Assembly (NCBI RefSeq): GCF_001513975.1 | Contig: NZ_KQ947985.1 | Coordinates: 620,001-684,000, forward strand | Direction of reading: 5' to 3' | From: Streptomyces curacoi | GTDB taxonomy: Bacteria; Actinomycetota; Actinomycetes; Streptomycetales; Streptomycetaceae | Length of the DNA stretch: 64,000 nucleotides | Shown: piece after piece, positions 33,569 to 40,547 of the stretch | Layout: each line of letters begins with the position of its first letter | Position numbering within the stretch: position 1 is the first letter of the stretch | The notes under the pieces: model-generated | What the model was told of the DNA's origin: nothing | What the model saw: the letters and a program-made list of their open reading frames with translations, nothing else | Database searches by the model: none | Translations under genes and position numbers: made by a program

Positions 33569-34048
33569 TCATTGCTCTGACCATTCGACAGGACACGACA
33601 GTTCAGTTCTCGCACGGTTCGGGGAGCACGACACCACCGACACCGACAGAAACGAGGGGCGTTCGAGGTGAAAGCCGTGGCATACGTCGCCGCCTCCGCG
33701 CAGTCGCTCGGCTGCGGAGTCGACCAGTCGGGCCAGGTAAGTCGTGTCGCGTTGTGTCTCGGCGGTGAACCGGGCTGAGTACTGGGCCAGTTGTTCTCCC
33801 AGCCAGGCCGCCGCCTCCTTCGGCTCGTGCCATGTTCCCCGCACCAGCGCTCGGGGCTTGATCAGCCAGTAGGCCGTCTCCAGTGGCGGCAGGTCTACGA
33901 CGGGGAACTCTGCGACCACTTCCCTGTACCGCTGGATCAGCTCGGGTCGGCTTCCGGCCGGGGGCGGCTCGGGATGCGGAGGCCGCCGTAGGGCCTCCTG
34001 GTCGAAGCGCGCTTTCGGGCCGGTCCACAGATAGCCGTGATGGTGCAC
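33569..34048 (-). CDS. conserved Streptomyces protein, 159 aa, of the DUF6415/DUF397 cassette
   Basis: From GTG 34048 (AGGAA 7 nt upstream) the protein starts VHHHGYLWTGPKARFDQEAL and contains VDLPPLETAYWLIKPRALV, KEAAAWLGEQLAQYSARF and a C-terminal CSPNRARTELSCP. Six of the first eleven residues are His, Tyr or Trp. The family recurs in Streptomyces to my recollection, but I do not know its activity. A longer upstream reading is proline/arginine-rich and not coding-like. It is the last gene of a minus-strand set with the DUF397-like and DUF6415-like genes. Confidence 0.65.
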   Translation of the reverse strand: MHHHGYLWTGPKARFDQEALRRPPHPEPPPAGSRPELIQRYREVVAEFPVVDLPPLETAYWLIKPRALVRGTWHEPKEAAAWLGEQLAQYSARFTAETQRDTTYLARLVDSAAERLRGGGDVCHGFHLERPSFLSVSVVSCSPNRARTELSCPVEWSEQ

Positions 34049-34128
34049 CCGTCGTTCCTGTCGGACTCGGAGGTGAAGGTGACCAGTCGGCCTCGTTGGG
34101 TGGACGGGGCCGACTGGAGGGGGGAGGG

Positions 34129-34353
34129 TCAGACGTGCAGGCCGAAGCGCGCGGGGTCGATGCCGGCGGCGTCCAGTTCCTCCGTGGTGAAGCGGAGCGG
34201 TTGCGCGTCGGGCTGCTTGCTGTCGCCGAGGGCCCAGGCATCGTCGCCGATTCGGGCCAGGGTCACGCATCCCTCGGTGCAGGGGCCGCCGCATGCCTTC
34301 GCGAAGGAGGCCCCGTTGATGTCGAGTGCGTACAGGTCGGTTCCGTTCAGCAT
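34129..34353 (-). CDS. DUF397-like small protein, 74 aa
   Basis: The sequence LYALDINGASFAKACGGPC, then CVTLARIGDDAWALGDSKQP and PLRFTTEELDA, follows the DUF397 pattern (W/F-x-K, G-CVxxA, L-DSKxPD, LRFT). ATG at 34353 follows GGAAGG at 8 nt. DUF397 proteins usually pair with XRE-DUF5753 regulators and may act as small modulators. Extra cysteines here (ACGGPCTEGC) are notable and could form a disulfide or bind metal. It lies between the DUF6415-like and GYLWTG genes on the same strand. Confidence 0.65.
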   Translation of the reverse strand: MLNGTDLYALDINGASFAKACGGPCTEGCVTLARIGDDAWALGDSKQPDAQPLRFTTEELDAAGIDPARFGLHV

Positions 34354-34446
34354 TTACTGCACCTTCCTGCTCAACTGATCGCGGCCATGGCTGACCGCCG
34401 CCGCCCGGGGCGTCGGGCGGGAGTTCATGGGGGGGAGGAGGGCGGT

Positions 34447-34818
34447 TCAAGGGCCGGATCGCTTGCAGCGATGGTGACTGCTCAGGGTTTCGTAGTGATC
34501 GCACAGGGCGTTGAGGACGCGGGCGATACGCCGTGCGTAGGAGACGCCGGAGCTGAGCTCCGAAGGTGGGCTGATCCGCAGCCTTCCCCACGCCTCGCCG
34601 ACGCAGGCGAGAGCGCAGTAGCGGAGGGCCTCGTTCTTGGGGATTACGAGGGCTGCCTGCTCGACTTCGGGGGCGAGAAGTTCCAGGTGCCCACGGAGCT
34701 TGAGGGTGAGCGTGTCCAACTCGGCACGGCTAGGGGGGAGCACGTCCGGCACCGAATCCGGGTCGAGCAGCTGGCGCGCGCTCTCCCGCATCACCTCAAG
34801 ATCGGCACCTTGTCTCAC
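34447..34818 (-). CDS. DUF6415-like protein, 123 aa
   Basis: GTG at 34818 with AGGAG 8 nt upstream fixes the start. The protein is all helical: SRAELDTLTLKLRGHLELL, then RYCALACVGEAWGRLRI and ARRIARVLNALCDHYETLS. This matches, from memory, the DUF6415 family that is named for occurrence near natural-product genes in Streptomyces. Its activity is unknown and no biosynthetic genes are visible here. It leads a minus-strand set of three genes and is divergent from the 35044 cassette. Confidence 0.6.
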   Translation of the reverse strand: MRQGADLEVMRESARQLLDPDSVPDVLPPSRAELDTLTLKLRGHLELLAPEVEQAALVIPKNEALRYCALACVGEAWGRLRISPPSELSSGVSYARRIARVLNALCDHYETLSSHHRCKRSGP

Positions 34819-35043
34819 GTTGGCGCTCCTCAGCGTCGGCCATGCCTCGGGGGGCGTGCTGCCTCGCCGAGGTCCGGTGGCAAGCCCGACGCTACGACGG
34901 TGGTGGGCAGTACGACCATTGATGTGCACCAATGTGCGTGGAGCGTAGTGACTGGCCAACTGGCCACTTCGTGCTCTTGACCCGGCGCCAATAGAGCTTG
35001 AGTGTGGTGCACATCCATGCACGGACCGCCAGGGAAGGCAGCC
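34819..35043. promoter_or_regulatory. divergent intergenic region with repeated TGGCCA
   Basis: The region between the DUF6415-like gene and the 35044 cassette holds ACTGGCCAACTGGCCA at 34951-34966. Two TGGCCA palindromes sit 8 bp apart, and another ACTGGCCAG lies at 35820 just before the XRE gene. These may be binding sites for the XRE regulator. No promoter boxes were assigned. Confidence 0.35.
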
Positions 35044-35301
35044 ATGGACCTACAGTTCATCGGGATCGACCCGGACACAGGCAAGAACGGGTCACCAACG
35101 GCATGGGTGGATCTGGAGAGCGCGGACATCGTGATCCAGAGCTACACGGCCGACAAGGAGACACAGACCCAGTGCGTGGAGAACACTGCACCGGGGCACA
35201 CCAAGGGCATTCCCGCCCACGAGACAGTGATCCGCATCCCTGCCCGCCTGGTGCCTGTACTCAGGGAGGCCTGCGATGTCGCAGAACGCGCTCAGCTTTG
35301 A
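35044..35301 (+). CDS. small conserved protein of an XRE cassette, 85 aa
   Basis: From ATG 35044 (GGAAGG upstream) the protein reads MDLQFIGIDPDTGKNGSPTA, WVDLESADIVIQSYTA and HETVIRIPARLVPVLREACD. This is a compact alpha/beta protein found to my recollection before DUF6879-type genes in Streptomyces. Function unknown. It overlaps the next gene by 26 bp, so the three plus-strand genes to 36684 are probably one operon. Cytoplasmic. Confidence 0.65.
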   Translation: MDLQFIGIDPDTGKNGSPTAWVDLESADIVIQSYTADKETQTQCVENTAPGHTKGIPAHETVIRIPARLVPVLREACDVAERAQL

Positions 35302-35809
35302 CGAGCTCATGGAAGCCGCACAACACTCGGCCGTGCACCTCGAGATGCGCGACCAGTACGCCGTGGGTGACGAGGCGGACGACTTCAACGCCTGGCTCCG
35401 TAACGGGCAGCGCGACGCCGATCCCAACTCCGAATACTGGGCGCCCTGGGTCGACATGATCTCCCGAGCCGTCGCCCGCGGAGTCGTCGTACGGCGTGCC
35501 CGCATCGTGTCCGAACCCGTCACCGACTACATCCGATACGAGCACGCCGGAACCGCAGTCAACGTGCAGGCCGGCGAACAGGTCCGCTGGTTGCCCCGCC
35601 GACGCGCCGTAGACCTGGTACTTCCAGGAGCCGACCTGTGGATCTTTGACGGGACGCAAGTCCTCTTCAATCACTTCACCGGGGATGGCAACTGGGGCGA
35701 TCCGCCCATGGAACTGCGAGCCGAGCCGGGCATCGTCAAACAGTGCGCGGACGCTTTTGAGGCAGTCTGGGAACGCGCCGTCCCGCATGACGAGTACGAG
35801 ATTCACTGA
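35276..35809 (+). CDS. DUF6879-like protein, 177 aa
   Basis: ATG at 35276 has an excellent GGGAGG 7 nt upstream. Typical segments are FDELMEAAQHSAVHLEMRDQ, then RARIVSEPVTDYIRYEHAGT, then RWLPRRRA and DLWIFDG-TQVLFNHF. The family accompanies XRE-DUF5753 regulators and is thought by some to act as the toxin-like or effector member of such modules; this is not established. No signal peptide or transmembrane helix. Confidence 0.7.
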   Translation: MSQNALSFDELMEAAQHSAVHLEMRDQYAVGDEADDFNAWLRNGQRDADPNSEYWAPWVDMISRAVARGVVVRRARIVSEPVTDYIRYEHAGTAVNVQAGEQVRWLPRRRAVDLVLPGADLWIFDGTQVLFNHFTGDGNWGDPPMELRAEPGIVKQCADAFEAVWERAVPHDEYEIH

Positions 35810-35832
35810 CAGAAAGCACTACTGGCCAGCTC

Positions 35833-36684
35833 ATGCCCCTCTCTCCGTCTTCCTCAGCCCAGGCCGCGCGCGAAAACGTGGCACGGCAACTACGCGATCT
35901 GAGGAAAAACGCCGGTCTGACGGTCACTGAGCTGGCCTCTCGATGCGGCTGGCACCATTCCAAGACCTCCCGTATCGAGAACGCAAGGACACCGCCATCG
36001 CCCACCGACATCCGTCTGTGGTGTCGTGCCACCGGCGCCACCGACCAGGCCCCCGACCTGATCGCAGCCTCACAGCATGCGGAATCCCTCTACCGGGAGT
36101 GGCGCCAGCGCGTGCGCACGGGCCTGCGGAAGCTGCAGGACAGTTACGTGGAGCTGTACAAGTCGACGAGCCTGCTGCGCGTGTACTCGCCGGTCTTGGT
36201 CCCGGGGCTACTGCAGACCGAGGGGTATGCGCAGGCTTTGCTCAGTAGCAACGCCCGATTTCTCGGCGTCCCCGACGATGCGGCTGAAGCCGCCGCAGCA
36301 CGCCTGCAGCGCTCACAGATCATCCACGAACCAGGGCACCGATTCGTGATGGTCGTCGAGGAAGCCGTGCTCTATTACCAGCTCGGGGACTCGGAGGCGA
36401 TGGCCGCACAGCTGGGCTACCTGCTCACCGCAGGCGCGCTGCCGGCGGTGTCGTTCGGCATCATCCCGATGTCGACGCGCGAGCGTGCCCTGTGGCCACA
36501 GGAGACGTTCGACGTGCACGACGACACACTCGTGTCCGTCGAACTTCTCTCCGCCGAGGTGAACATCACCCAGCCCTCTGAGATTGCCCTGTACCTCAAG
36601 GCCTTTGAGCAACTGCGCAGCATGGCTGTGTATGGAGCGGAGGCACGGGCCTTGATCCTGAAGGCCATCGAGGCCCTGCGGTGA
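35833..36684 (+). CDS. XRE-family regulator with DUF5753 domain
   Basis: The 283-aa protein has an N-terminal helix-turn-helix (LRDLRKNAGLTVTELASRCG, then WHHSKTSRIENARTPPS, residues about 20-65). A C-terminal DUF5753 domain follows (LRVYSPVLVPGLLQTEGYAQ onward, ending AEVNITQPSEIALYLKAFEQ). Members such as WhiJ regulate Streptomyces development and pair with DUF397-type partners. It lies 23 bp after the DUF6879-like gene. ATG at 35833 lacks a strong ribosome site. Confidence 0.85.
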   Translation: MPLSPSSSAQAARENVARQLRDLRKNAGLTVTELASRCGWHHSKTSRIENARTPPSPTDIRLWCRATGATDQAPDLIAASQHAESLYREWRQRVRTGLRKLQDSYVELYKSTSLLRVYSPVLVPGLLQTEGYAQALLSSNARFLGVPDDAAEAAAARLQRSQIIHEPGHRFVMVVEEAVLYYQLGDSEAMAAQLGYLLTAGALPAVSFGIIPMSTRERALWPQETFDVHDDTLVSVELLSAEVNITQPSEIALYLKAFEQLRSMAVYGAEARALILKAIEALR

Positions 36685-36780
36685 CGCAGCCTGTACGGAT
36701 GGCCGGTGTCCAGCCATCAAGGGAGTTCAGATGAAGTTGGAACCAGCATCCGGGGCGGCCAGAGTCCAGCATGAACTCTC

Positions 36781-36971
36781 AACACCTTCACCCTGTACGA
36801 CACCACTCTGGCGACGTTGGAAGGCTTCACCGGGCGCGCGGTGCTGCGCCAGGCGATGGACATCCCCACTACGACCGGATCTTCGACTACTTCGCCGAAC
36901 ACGCGCTTGCGGAGCGTGCGGCGAGACGGTCGCTCGCCGAATGGGCTGAGGTCTTTGAGGCCGGTACGTGA
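36781..36971 (+). pseudogene. frameshifted C-terminal fragment of a DUF5753-type regulator
   Basis: One frame reads FTLYDTTLATLEGFTGRAVL then RQAMDI. After a one-base shift near 36865 another frame continues PHYDRIFDYFAEHALAERAA to a TGA at 36969. The pattern equals the end of a DUF5753 domain (x-D-x-x-TG-x, then a helix with YxxxFxxL). No start or HTH is present. It is probably debris from duplication of such regulators in this island. Confidence 0.5.
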
Positions 36972-37002
36972 CGATGCGGACGAGTGGTGGTGCCCTGACA
37001 CG

Positions 37003-37185
37003 TCACTGATCGGCCTTAAGGGTGCGCAGGAGGGCGGCGAGGCCATCGGGGGCCGTGGTCAGGATGACGTCCGGGGCGTCGCTCTCGCGGAGGCGGATCG
37101 TTCCGTCGGGGGCGGTGGCGACGTAGAGGCAGTTGCCTTCGGGGCCGCCGCTGTATGACGACTTCTGCCAGTGCAGTTCGGGCAT
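37003..37185 (-). CDS. DUF397 family protein, 60 aa
   Basis: The classic DUF397 pattern is complete: WQKSSYSGGPEGNCLYVATA, then IRLRESDAPDVILTT. It is typically partnered with an XRE-DUF5753 regulator and, in some cases, an RsbW-like ATPase. Both occur here: the XRE gene ends 10 bp upstream on the same strand, and the ATPase gene is divergent beyond it. Likely a small regulatory partner in the cytoplasm. Confidence 0.85.
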   Translation of the reverse strand: MPELHWQKSSYSGGPEGNCLYVATAPDGTIRLRESDAPDVILTTAPDGLAALLRTLKADQ

Positions 37186-37195
37186 CCGAGCCTCC

Positions 37196-38077
37196 TCAGA
37201 GGGTGTAGAGCACGTGCTGAATAAGGGCCAGCGAGTCCTTCACCGAGTGTGCTTCGGGGGCCAACGATACGTCGATGGGCGCGAGTGCGTTCTCCGCGAT
37301 TCGGTCGAACAGGGAGCGGTACTCGTCAAGTTCGTGCTGCTGCACCAAGTAGTGGGAGCCGAGGAGCTGTTCCACCACGACGGTGCCCAACCGCGGCTCG
37401 GCGGGGATGACATGCGCGAAGTTGCCGGTGAGTGCGGCATGCGCCTGTGCCGTGAAGGGATAGATCTGGATGGTCACATTCGGCAGTCGCGCCAGCTCGA
37501 TCAGGTGCAGCAACTGCTCCCGTACGACCTTGGCGCTGCCGAACCTCATGTGCAACGCGGACTCGTGGATGATGGCGTGCACGGACGGCGGGTTGTCGCG
37601 CGTCAGGATGTGCTGCCGTTCCATGCGGAACCGCAACCCCTCCTCGATGTTCGTGAAACCCAGGTCGGGGCTCGTGAAGATGGAGCGCGTGTAGTCCTCG
37701 GTCTGGAAGAGGCCCGGGATGAACAGCGGCTCGTGCGTCCGGATGGCCACAGCCTCCGATTCGAGCTCGGCCAGGTTCAGGGGGTCGGGCCCGAGGTGCT
37801 TCCTGTATGTACGCCACCAGCCTTTGCCGCTGGCCTCGGACATGGCGACCAGTGCCTGGATATAGGGATCCTCCGAGCAACCGTAGATTCGGCATAGGTC
37901 GAGCAGTCGCTCGGTGAGGACCGACGTCCGGCCGGCCTCGATGTGGCCCAGCTGCCCGCGCGTCATGCCGATCCGGTCGGCAGCTTCAGTGGTGGTCAAC
38001 CCGGCCTGCTCGCGCAGTTGTTTGAGCTCGAAGCCGAGTCGTCGCTGTCGTTCGCTGATGGTGGTGCGCAGTCCCAC
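37196..38077 (-). CDS. XRE-family regulator with DUF5753 domain
   Basis: The 293-aa protein has the HTH LREQAGLTTTEAADRIGMTR then GQLGHIEAGRTSV (residues about 20-55) and a DUF5753 region (PLFIPGLFQTEDYTRSIF, then TVVVEQLLGSHYLVQQHELD). GTG at 38077 is chosen because AAGGAG lies 5 nt upstream; an ATG 24 bp further up has no site. It is coupled to the DUF397 gene downstream and divergent from the ATPase gene, a WhiJ-like cassette arrangement. Confidence 0.85.
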   Translation of the reverse strand: MGLRTTISERQRRLGFELKQLREQAGLTTTEAADRIGMTRGQLGHIEAGRTSVLTERLLDLCRIYGCSEDPYIQALVAMSEASGKGWWRTYRKHLGPDPLNLAELESEAVAIRTHEPLFIPGLFQTEDYTRSIFTSPDLGFTNIEEGLRFRMERQHILTRDNPPSVHAIIHESALHMRFGSAKVVREQLLHLIELARLPNVTIQIYPFTAQAHAALTGNFAHVIPAEPRLGTVVVEQLLGSHYLVQQHELDEYRSLFDRIAENALAPIDVSLAPEAHSVKDSLALIQHVLYTL

Positions 38078-38320
38078 GGGTTCTCCTTGGCGGTCGGCCA
38101 AAAGTCTGCCCCCTCAAGAGGGGTTAGTCCATCGGCTACAGCGAACAGGTTGCTCGCGAGAACCCTATATCGCTACGGTGAGTGCGCTTCCGATAACAAG
38201 TCGGAGTCGCTCAACTTCCCCTGCCCATAAGCCGACAGAGCACCCGCCCCTCCCCCCAGGCGCGCGCGGGCGACGCCATCGCCGGGTGACGGGAATCCCA
38301 CTCGACAGGAGCCACTGCTC

Positions 38321-38824
38321 ATGGACGCATCCCGCCGTGCCGCCCACCGCTGCACTCAACTCAGCCACGAGTACAGCCTCTTCGCCCCCGGCGACGCCAC
38401 CGCCCCCCGCGTCTGCCGCGACTTCGTACGCGCCGTCCTCTTCACCCACGACCGGGAGCACCTCGTCATGCCCGCCGCCCTGTGCACCTCCGAACTCGTC
38501 ACCAACGTCCACCTGCACACCAAGGGCACCGCCATGCTCCGCATCCGGCTCACCCCGGCCCGCTTCCGGGTCAGCGTCTTCGACGAGAGTCCCGACCCGC
38601 CGGTCGTCGCGTACCCGGCGGGCAGGGTTGTCGCCTGCTGGGGAAGGGGGCTCGCGCTCGTCGAGGAGATGGCGGACCTGTGGGGCGTCGCCGAGGAGAG
38701 GGCGGGGCGGTTCGCCAAGGGGGTGTGGTTCGAGCTGGGTGTGAAGGGCGGGCCCCGCCAAGGGCGTCGTGACCGGGGTGGCGATCACGGGACCGAGGCG
38801 GGGCAGCGGTGGGTCAGCGGTTGA
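38321..38824 (+). CDS. RsbW-like ATP-binding (HATPase) protein
   Basis: The 167-aa protein has GHKL-ATPase features: CTSELVTNVHLHTKGTAMLR (N box, E-x-x-x-N), VSVFDESPDPP (G1-type DxS) and GRGLALVEEMADLWGV (G2). Such single-domain proteins act as anti-sigma or anti-anti-sigma kinases, or as partners of XRE/DUF397 modules. ATG at 38321 follows GACAGGAGCC. Its 3-prime end overlaps the convergent FN3 gene 2 by 11 bp. The last 20 residues are basic and glycine-rich. Confidence 0.8.
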   Translation: MDASRRAAHRCTQLSHEYSLFAPGDATAPRVCRDFVRAVLFTHDREHLVMPAALCTSELVTNVHLHTKGTAMLRIRLTPARFRVSVFDESPDPPVVAYPAGRVVACWGRGLALVEEMADLWGVAEERAGRFAKGVWFELGVKGGPRQGRRDRGGDHGTEAGQRWVSG

Positions 38825-40466
38825 CCATGAACTCCAGCGACGCGCTCTGCTGGCTCATGCGCCCGTAGGCGTCCACCGCGAACACCGTCGCCATGCAGGG
38901 GCCGTTGTACGGCGGCGTCCACTCGATGGTGCCCGTGGTGGACAGGCGGGTGCCGCTGACGCCGCAGGCGCCGGAGATCTCCCAGGAGTACCCCTTGAGC
39001 AGCCGTCCCTCGTCACCCGCGCCGGGCTTGGCCGTGATCTGGATGGGGAACCGGGTGCCGCCCGCGGACACCAGCGTCAGCCGCGGTGCCGCCGGGCCGA
39101 TCTGGCTGGCCGGGGTGAGCCGGTCGACGGTGATCTCGGCGGAGGGCGCCGACTCGGCACCCGTGCCGCTCTCCACGGCGACGACGTAGTAGGACGCCTT
39201 GCCCGCCGGAGCGACGCGGTCCTCCCACCCGCCGCCACGCACACTGCCGATGGCGGTCCAGCCGCCGTCGGTGCGGCGGTAGACGTTGTACTGGCCGGAG
39301 TCCTCGGGCAGATCCCAGTGGATCTCGGTCCGGTCGTCGTAGACGGCGGTGGTGAGCCCGGTCGGGGCGGGGGCGCCTGAGGGCGCGGGGCGGGTGGCCG
39401 TCACCGGGGCGGAGACCGGGGAGACGTTCCCGGCGCCGTCGACCGCGTGCACCTTGTACGTGTAGCCCGTACCCGCCTCGGCGCGGCCGTCCGTGTAGGA
39501 CGCGGCGAGCACGATATCGGGTCCGTCGGTGTCCTGCTGCCCGTCGGGCGCGGCCCACACCTCGTAGTGATGGACGTCCGTCGCGGCGGAGGCCTGCCAG
39601 GTGAGCGTGTTGCCCGCCGTGGTGCCCTTCGCCGTGAGGCCGGTGACCTGCTCCGGGCTGGTGCGGTCGACGGTGGTGACGGGCTGGTCGGCGGTGCCGG
39701 TCGAGATGTTGCCGGCCTTGTCGTAGGCGCGGACCTCGTAGTAGTACGTGTCGCCGGTCACCGGCAGGGTCGTGTCGGTGTACGTCGTCGCCGTCGTCGT
39801 GACCGGGGTGCTGCCGAATCCCTGGCCCTTGAGGCGGCGGTAGACGCGGTATCCGGCGAGGTCCATCTCCTTGTTCTTCGCCCAGGTGAGCTTCGCCGTG
39901 CCGGTGGCGGGGTCGTAGGAGACGGAGGCGCCCGTGGGGGCGAGTGGCTTGACGGTGTCGACGGTCGCCGAAGTGCGCGGTGTGTAGGCGAACTTGACCT
40001 TGGCGCTGCCGGTCCAGTTGGCGTAGTCGATGCGGAGGGTGTGTTTGCCGGAGGGGATGGTGAGGTTGACGGTCTTGGAGACGGTTGTGGAGGTGTTCTT
40101 CCACAGGTCGATCTTGCGGGTGCCGTCGAGGTAGACGCGGATGCCGTCGAGGCCGGAGGCGGAGAGGGTGAAGGGGCCGCCGGAGCCGAAGTCCCGTGTC
40201 ACGCTCCAGCGGACGCCGAAGTAGTTGGTCGGCAGGCCGGAGGCGGGGGCGCCGGTGCCCCAGTTCTGGTCGATGACGCTGTCGCAGTCGGTCTTCTTCG
40301 GCGTGCCGGAGAAGGTGGTGTTCGCGAAGAACTGCCGTGTGAAGACCGGCGAGGTGCAGGTCGTGGCGGCGGATGCGGGTGCGGCGGTGGCGGTGAGGAG
40401 GCCGCCCGCGGTGGCGAGCACGACGGCCGTCGCGGCTGCGGCGGTCGTGCTTCTTGCTGGGTTCAT
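38814..40466 (-). CDS. secreted PA14-like/fibronectin type III protein 2
   Basis: The 550-aa protein shares with the FN3 proteins at 30805 and 40548 the signal peptide, the PA14-like module (LDGIRVYLDGTRKIDLWKN) and the first FN3 (KEMDLAGYRVYRRLKGQGF). It then diverges into two further FN3 modules and a C-terminal Ig-like segment (LEFMVNR end) absent from the others. Surface or secreted binding protein; ligand unknown. ATG at 40466 follows GAAGGAC. Own promoter at 40511-40546 and a 16-bp inverted repeat in the leader. Confidence 0.88.
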   Translation of the reverse strand: MNPARSTTAAAATAVVLATAGGLLTATAAPASAATTCTSPVFTRQFFANTTFSGTPKKTDCDSVIDQNWGTGAPASGLPTNYFGVRWSVTRDFGSGGPFTLSASGLDGIRVYLDGTRKIDLWKNTSTTVSKTVNLTIPSGKHTLRIDYANWTGSAKVKFAYTPRTSATVDTVKPLAPTGASVSYDPATGTAKLTWAKNKEMDLAGYRVYRRLKGQGFGSTPVTTTATTYTDTTLPVTGDTYYYEVRAYDKAGNISTGTADQPVTTVDRTSPEQVTGLTAKGTTAGNTLTWQASAATDVHHYEVWAAPDGQQDTDGPDIVLAASYTDGRAEAGTGYTYKVHAVDGAGNVSPVSAPVTATRPAPSGAPAPTGLTTAVYDDRTEIHWDLPEDSGQYNVYRRTDGGWTAIGSVRGGGWEDRVAPAGKASYYVVAVESGTGAESAPSAEITVDRLTPASQIGPAAPRLTLVSAGGTRFPIQITAKPGAGDEGRLLKGYSWEISGACGVSGTRLSTTGTIEWTPPYNGPCMATVFAVDAYGRMSQQSASLEFMVNR

Positions 40467-40476
40467 GCGGTCCTTC

Positions 40477-40521
40477 AGTCCTGTTCGGCGACGGTGGTGA
40501 TCACTGTCGCCGAACAGGACT
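40477..40521 (-). promoter_or_regulatory. 5-prime leader hairpin of FN3 gene 2
   Basis: AGTCCTGTTCGGCGAC (40477-40492) and GTCGCCGAACAGGACT (40506-40521) are exact complements with a 13-nt loop. The upstream arm overlaps the -10 element of the promoter. It sits where FN3 gene 1 has its GTGATCGTCG stem, but with different sequence. Confidence 0.75.
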
Positions 40522-40546
40522 CGCCGGGCCGGGGATTGGTTGTACG
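40511..40546 (-). promoter_or_regulatory. ECF-type promoter of FN3 gene 2
   Basis: Minus strand: CGTACAACC (40538-40546), 17-nt spacer ending CGA, then GTCCTGTTCG. The -35 block lies just before the stop codon of FN3 gene 3 (40548-40550), so the promoter is packed into the 81-bp gap. Confidence 0.65.
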
Positions 40547-40547
40547 G

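Noticed and set aside
33569..34591. 340-aa reading upstream of the GYLWTG protein
   Set aside because: The first 180 residues are an out-of-frame reading of the DUF397-like gene region; the GTG at 34048 has the proper ribosome site.
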